Assembly (NCBI GenBank): GCA_023255165.1
Contig: JALRJD010000307.1
Location: forward strand, 1 to 7,641
DNA: 7,641 nucleotides
Direction of reading: 5' to 3'
Source: Porticoccaceae bacterium
GTDB lineage: Bacteria > Pseudomonadota > Gammaproteobacteria > Pseudomonadales > Porticoccaceae
The notes under the pieces are model-generated. The model did not search any database. It saw only the letters and a program-made list of their open reading frames with translations, and was not told the DNA's origin. This document shows, piece by piece, positions 5,332-7,641 of this stretch. The stretch's first letter is position 1. Every line of letters begins with the position of its first letter. The position numbers and the translations under genes are program-made.

Positions 5332-7017
5332 TTTACCGGGCGACACGAGCCAGTGATCATAGGTGGCCGATCCAAAAGGTCGGTTGCCCGCATCACTGGC
5401 TGGTACGTTTAGGTTACCGGAAAACAGACCCATTTTTGCGCCAACCCAGCGGCCCGTTCGGGCACTGAAAGGCATATCCAGCGCAACAAAATCACCGCCT
5501 GCGGCAGCGTACGAAAATTGAACGCTGGCGTCCGCTTGAACTTGCGCACGCAACAATAGTTCGGTTCGCTGCGGCCAATCACTGATAATCGTAGTTTCCC
5601 GATCGTCGCTCTCGGCAGCATTAAGATGTTTGACCCAAACCAGCGCCAGACCGTCAGCAATTCGCTGCAAACCAATCCAGGCGTAGTCTTCACCCATCAC
5701 CACCAAACCGCCGCTATCACCGTTATTAAGCAGATTGTCGCCGCGCAACAGCGTGTCGACTTGAAACTGATTGGCGGGAAATTTTTGCGCCAGCAGATTG
5801 GAGGTATTCCACAGATTGCCGCCAGCAACCGGCAAGCTGGTTAGCGTCAGACCGGCAACATCCTGATCGTTAACAAGCGCATTGGCCGACGGCGTTGACT
5901 GCCACTGCCAGTGCAGATTGGGGGCTTTAGAAAAGTCATCGCTGACATCCGCGGCAAAATCCCGCTGTTCGGTAAGGCCAGTTTTGCGCACTTTTAACAG
6001 TGGCTGGCCGGGTTGATCCGGCGCTATCTGACGACCCACTTGCGGCCAACCATCCACCCACTGCATTGGCTGCATATGCACTATGCGGCCAAAGGCCTCT
6101 TTATCCTGAAAGTGAATAAACCAGTCTTCGCCAGTCGCGGTTTGCACCCAGGGGCCCTGATGCGGTCCATTGATATCGGTCGTGCCCTGCTCGAGAACAT
6201 TTTTGTATTGATAAGGGCCGCTGATCGAGTCGGCGCGATAGACGCCCTGCCAGCCTGTAGCCACCCCGCCCGCCGGGCTGAAGATAATATATTCATTGTT
6301 GCGCCGGTAAAACTTCGGCCCTTCGATGGTGGTCCAGCCGGGCATATTGGCGCCGTCGACCACATCTTCTCGCTGCTCGGACACTGTTAAACCATCAAGA
6401 CTCATTTCTCGCAGTGAGAGAATATTGTTAAAGCCGGCACGGCTGCGCGCCCAGCCGTGTAATAAGTAGGCCTTGCTGTCTTCCCCCTGCGCATTGTCTG
6501 AATCATCCACCAGCCATAGCGGGGTTGGATCGATTAAACCGCGTCCCGGTAGCGCCAGATGGGGCTCACTCCAGGACTGCGCTGGATCGCGGCTGGTTAC
6601 CACAAAGATGCCTTTGTCCGGGTCGCCGTAGTAGATATAGAAAAGCCCGTTGTGATGCGCCATGGATGGCGCCCAGATACCGCCGCCATGGGCTGGCTTG
6701 GCGCCGGGCACAGTGCCGGGAAGCCGCTGCACGGCATAATTGATCAGGGTCCAGTTGACCAGATCGCGGGAGTGCAATATGGGTAGACCGGGCTCATGAA
6801 CAAAGCTCGAGGCGGTCATATAGTAGTCGTCGCCGACTCGCAGCACATCCGGGTCGGAGTAATCGGCATGAATAATCGGGTTGCTAAACTCGGCGGAGTG
6901 ATTGGAAATATCCTGTTGCCCCTGCTTCAACAGCGGCCAGGTTTGCCAGATCAGCAAGGCAAGTCCTGCCACCAACAGAGCCAGTGCTGGACGCCCGGCA
7001 ACAGCATATTTCGCCAT
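5329..7017 (-). CDS. GH43 family glycosidase (beta-xylosidase/alpha-arabinofuranosidase type), membrane-anchored
   Basis: This 562-residue protein is a family GH43 five-bladed beta-propeller glycosidase (about 45-340) followed by a C-terminal beta-sandwich (about 358-560) of the type accompanying several GH43 subfamilies (starting DDFSKAPNLHWQW, with GDSGGLVVM at 433-441). The inverting catalytic trio is visible: D55 in HADYSDPD as base, D163 in LIDPTPLW as pKa modulator and E232 in TTIEGPKFY as acid. GGGIWAPSM (111-119) is also typical. The arrangement resembles subfamily 12 or related beta-xylosidase/arabinofuranosidase groups, a guess from motif style. Residues 9-30 are strongly hydrophobic after K3 and R9, with no lipobox or clear cleavage site, suggesting an inner-membrane signal anchor with the enzyme in the periplasm. 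It would release arabinose or xylose from pectin side chains or oligomers. The ATG overlaps the uxaB stop by one base (TGATG) and has GGAG 8 nt upstream. The gene ends facing the CE12 pair. Confidence 0.92.
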   Translation of the reverse strand: MAKYAVAGRPALALLVAGLALLIWQTWPLLKQGQQDISNHSAEFSNPIIHADYSDPDVLRVGDDYYMTASSFVHEPGLPILHSRDLVNWTLINYAVQRLPGTVPGAKPAHGGGIWAPSMAHHNGLFYIYYGDPDKGIFVVTSRDPAQSWSEPHLALPGRGLIDPTPLWLVDDSDNAQGEDSKAYLLHGWARSRAGFNNILSLREMSLDGLTVSEQREDVVDGANMPGWTTIEGPKFYRRNNEYIIFSPAGGVATGWQGVYRADSISGPYQYKNVLEQGTTDINGPHQGPWVQTATGEDWFIHFQDKEAFGRIVHMQPMQWVDGWPQVGRQIAPDQPGQPLLKVRKTGLTEQRDFAADVSDDFSKAPNLHWQWQSTPSANALVNDQDVAGLTLTSLPVAGGNLWNTSNLLAQKFPANQFQVDTLLRGDNLLNNGDSGGLVVMGEDYAWIGLQRIADGLALVWVKHLNAAESDDRETTIISDWPQRTELLLRAQVQADASVQFSYAAAGGDFVALDMPFSARTGRWVGAKMGLFSGNLNVPASDAGNRPFGSATYDHWLVSPGK

Positions 7018-7641
7018 CAGAGTATCTCCGCTAGATAGCCTCGCAGCCCTTCGGCATCTATCCTGTCAATGGCATGGGCAATAGCGCTGTGCAAGCCGCT
7101 CTGCTGCGCCAGGTCGGCATGAGCCAACAATGCACTGTGGCTAAACAGCCCGCGGACAACCTCCAGGCTGCTGCCAGACTGTTGCCAGACTTCGGCCAGA
7201 GCCTCAAGCGAGGCAGGCTCATCGCGCAATTCAACCCCGGATCCAGGACGGTAGGCGATCAGTAGCGCAGCGACCGCAACGACAAGATGGCGCGGCGGCA
7301 GATCGTTGCAAGCACAGTATTGAGCCAGCGCCGGCAACAACCGAATACGCCATTTGCTAATGGTGTTAAGCAAAATATCGCGCCATTTGTGCTGCAAAAA
7401 CGGGTTTCTGAAACGCTGCAAAATGGTCTCGATGTAGGCCCGCACAACCTCCGGATCATGGCCAGCAAAGGTCGCGGCGATTTCCTGGTGCATCAGGCGG
7501 CTCATAAACAGACTCACCTGCTCGTCGCCCATGGCATCGAGCACCAGAGGTATCTGCAACAGCGCTGCGATCGGTGCAACCGCGGTGTGGCCGCCGTTGA
7601 GGATTTTCACCTTGCGCTCACGGTAGGGCTGCAAGTCTTCG
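7017..7641 (-). CDS. uxaB: Tagaturonate reductase (altronate oxidoreductase), C-terminal part
   Basis: The frame is open from the window edge to TGA at 7019-7017, giving the last 207 residues of a protein usually about 480 long. UxaB reduces D-tagaturonate to D-altronate with NADH in the cytoplasm, the step after UxaC. The fragment starts EDLQPYRERKVKILNGGHT, which holds the KxxxxNxxH catalytic signature of the long-chain mannitol dehydrogenase family (K10, N15, H18 of the fragment). It continues with RFRNPFLQHKW and LLNTISKWRIRLLPAL, which match UxaB-type members and make it more likely tagaturonate than fructuronate reductase. The NAD-binding N-terminal domain and the promoter lie outside the window. 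The stop overlaps the GH43 start by one base, so the two are probably one transcript. A fructuronate reductase (UxuB) is the main alternative, but the NGGHT and NTISKW motifs argue for UxaB. Confidence 0.9.
   Translation of the reverse strand, partial: EDLQPYRERKVKILNGGHTAVAPIAALLQIPLVLDAMGDEQVSLFMSRLMHQEIAATFAGHDPEVVRAYIETILQRFRNPFLQHKWRDILLNTISKWRIRLLPALAQYCACNDLPPRHLVVAVAALLIAYRPGSGVELRDEPASLEALAEVWQQSGSSLEVVRGLFSHSALLAHADLAQQSGLHSAIAHAIDRIDAEGLRGYLAEIL
7026..7029 (-). promoter_or_regulatory. Ribosome binding site inside uxaB for the GH43 gene
   Basis: On the minus strand GGAG (7029 to 7026) lies 8 nt before the ATG at 7017-7015, within the last codons of uxaB. It supports the chosen start and the coupled TGATG junction. 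Confidence 0.65.

Noticed and set aside
6013..6390. A 125-codon plus-strand open frame opposite the GH43 gene
   Set aside because: The minus-strand GH43 reading has the catalytic motifs; this frame has none and is a shadow.
7017..7634. TTG at 7634 as a real start giving a short stand-alone protein
   Set aside because: The frame continues open to the window edge and residues on both sides match UxaB, so the gene is cut by the window edge, not short.

Overview
The window is a compact pectin-utilisation segment from a Gram-negative bacterium. The lipobox, the Sec-type signal peptides, the SD spacing and the PemB/Pel10/UxaC/UxaB-type proteins fit a gammaproteobacterial polysaccharide degrader, for example one related to Cellvibrio or Saccharophagus. 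That placement is inferred from general family resemblance; the sequence contains no phylogenetic marker.

Layout. The plus strand (1-5294) carries five tightly packed genes: the 3' end of uxaC (glucuronate/galacturonate isomerase); a CE8 pectin methylesterase starting 2 nt after the uxaC stop; a two-domain protein joining an alpha/beta-hydrolase esterase to a PL10 pectate lyase, which overlaps the CE8 gene by 29 bp; and two tandem CE12 rhamnogalacturonan-acetylesterase-type SGNH hydrolases, the first a predicted lipoprotein and the second a predicted soluble exported protein. The minus strand (7641-5329) carries the 3' part of uxaB (tagaturonate reductase), followed with a 1-nt TGATG overlap by a membrane-anchored GH43 glycosidase. 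The two gene sets converge on a 34-bp gap at 5295-5328. There is no gene-free stretch over 300 bases, and I see no tRNA, rRNA, mobile element, CRISPR array or clear promoter.

How the genes fit together. CE8 would remove methyl esters, and the esterase domain and the two CE12 proteins would remove acetyl or other ester groups. The PL10 domain would then cleave de-esterified polygalacturonate by beta-elimination, and GH43 would trim arabinose or xylose side groups. UxaC and UxaB are the first two cytoplasmic steps for saturated galacturonate (galacturonate to tagaturonate to altronate). Both strands thus carry one cytoplasmic hexuronate enzyme followed by envelope-located pectin enzymes. The enzyme families are known. 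The less ordinary features are the esterase-PL10 fusion, the duplicated and differently localised CE12 pair, a 9-bp tandem repeat that lengthens a loop of the esterase domain, and the very tight coupling of cytoplasmic to envelope genes. I found no convincing evidence of a wholly new system.
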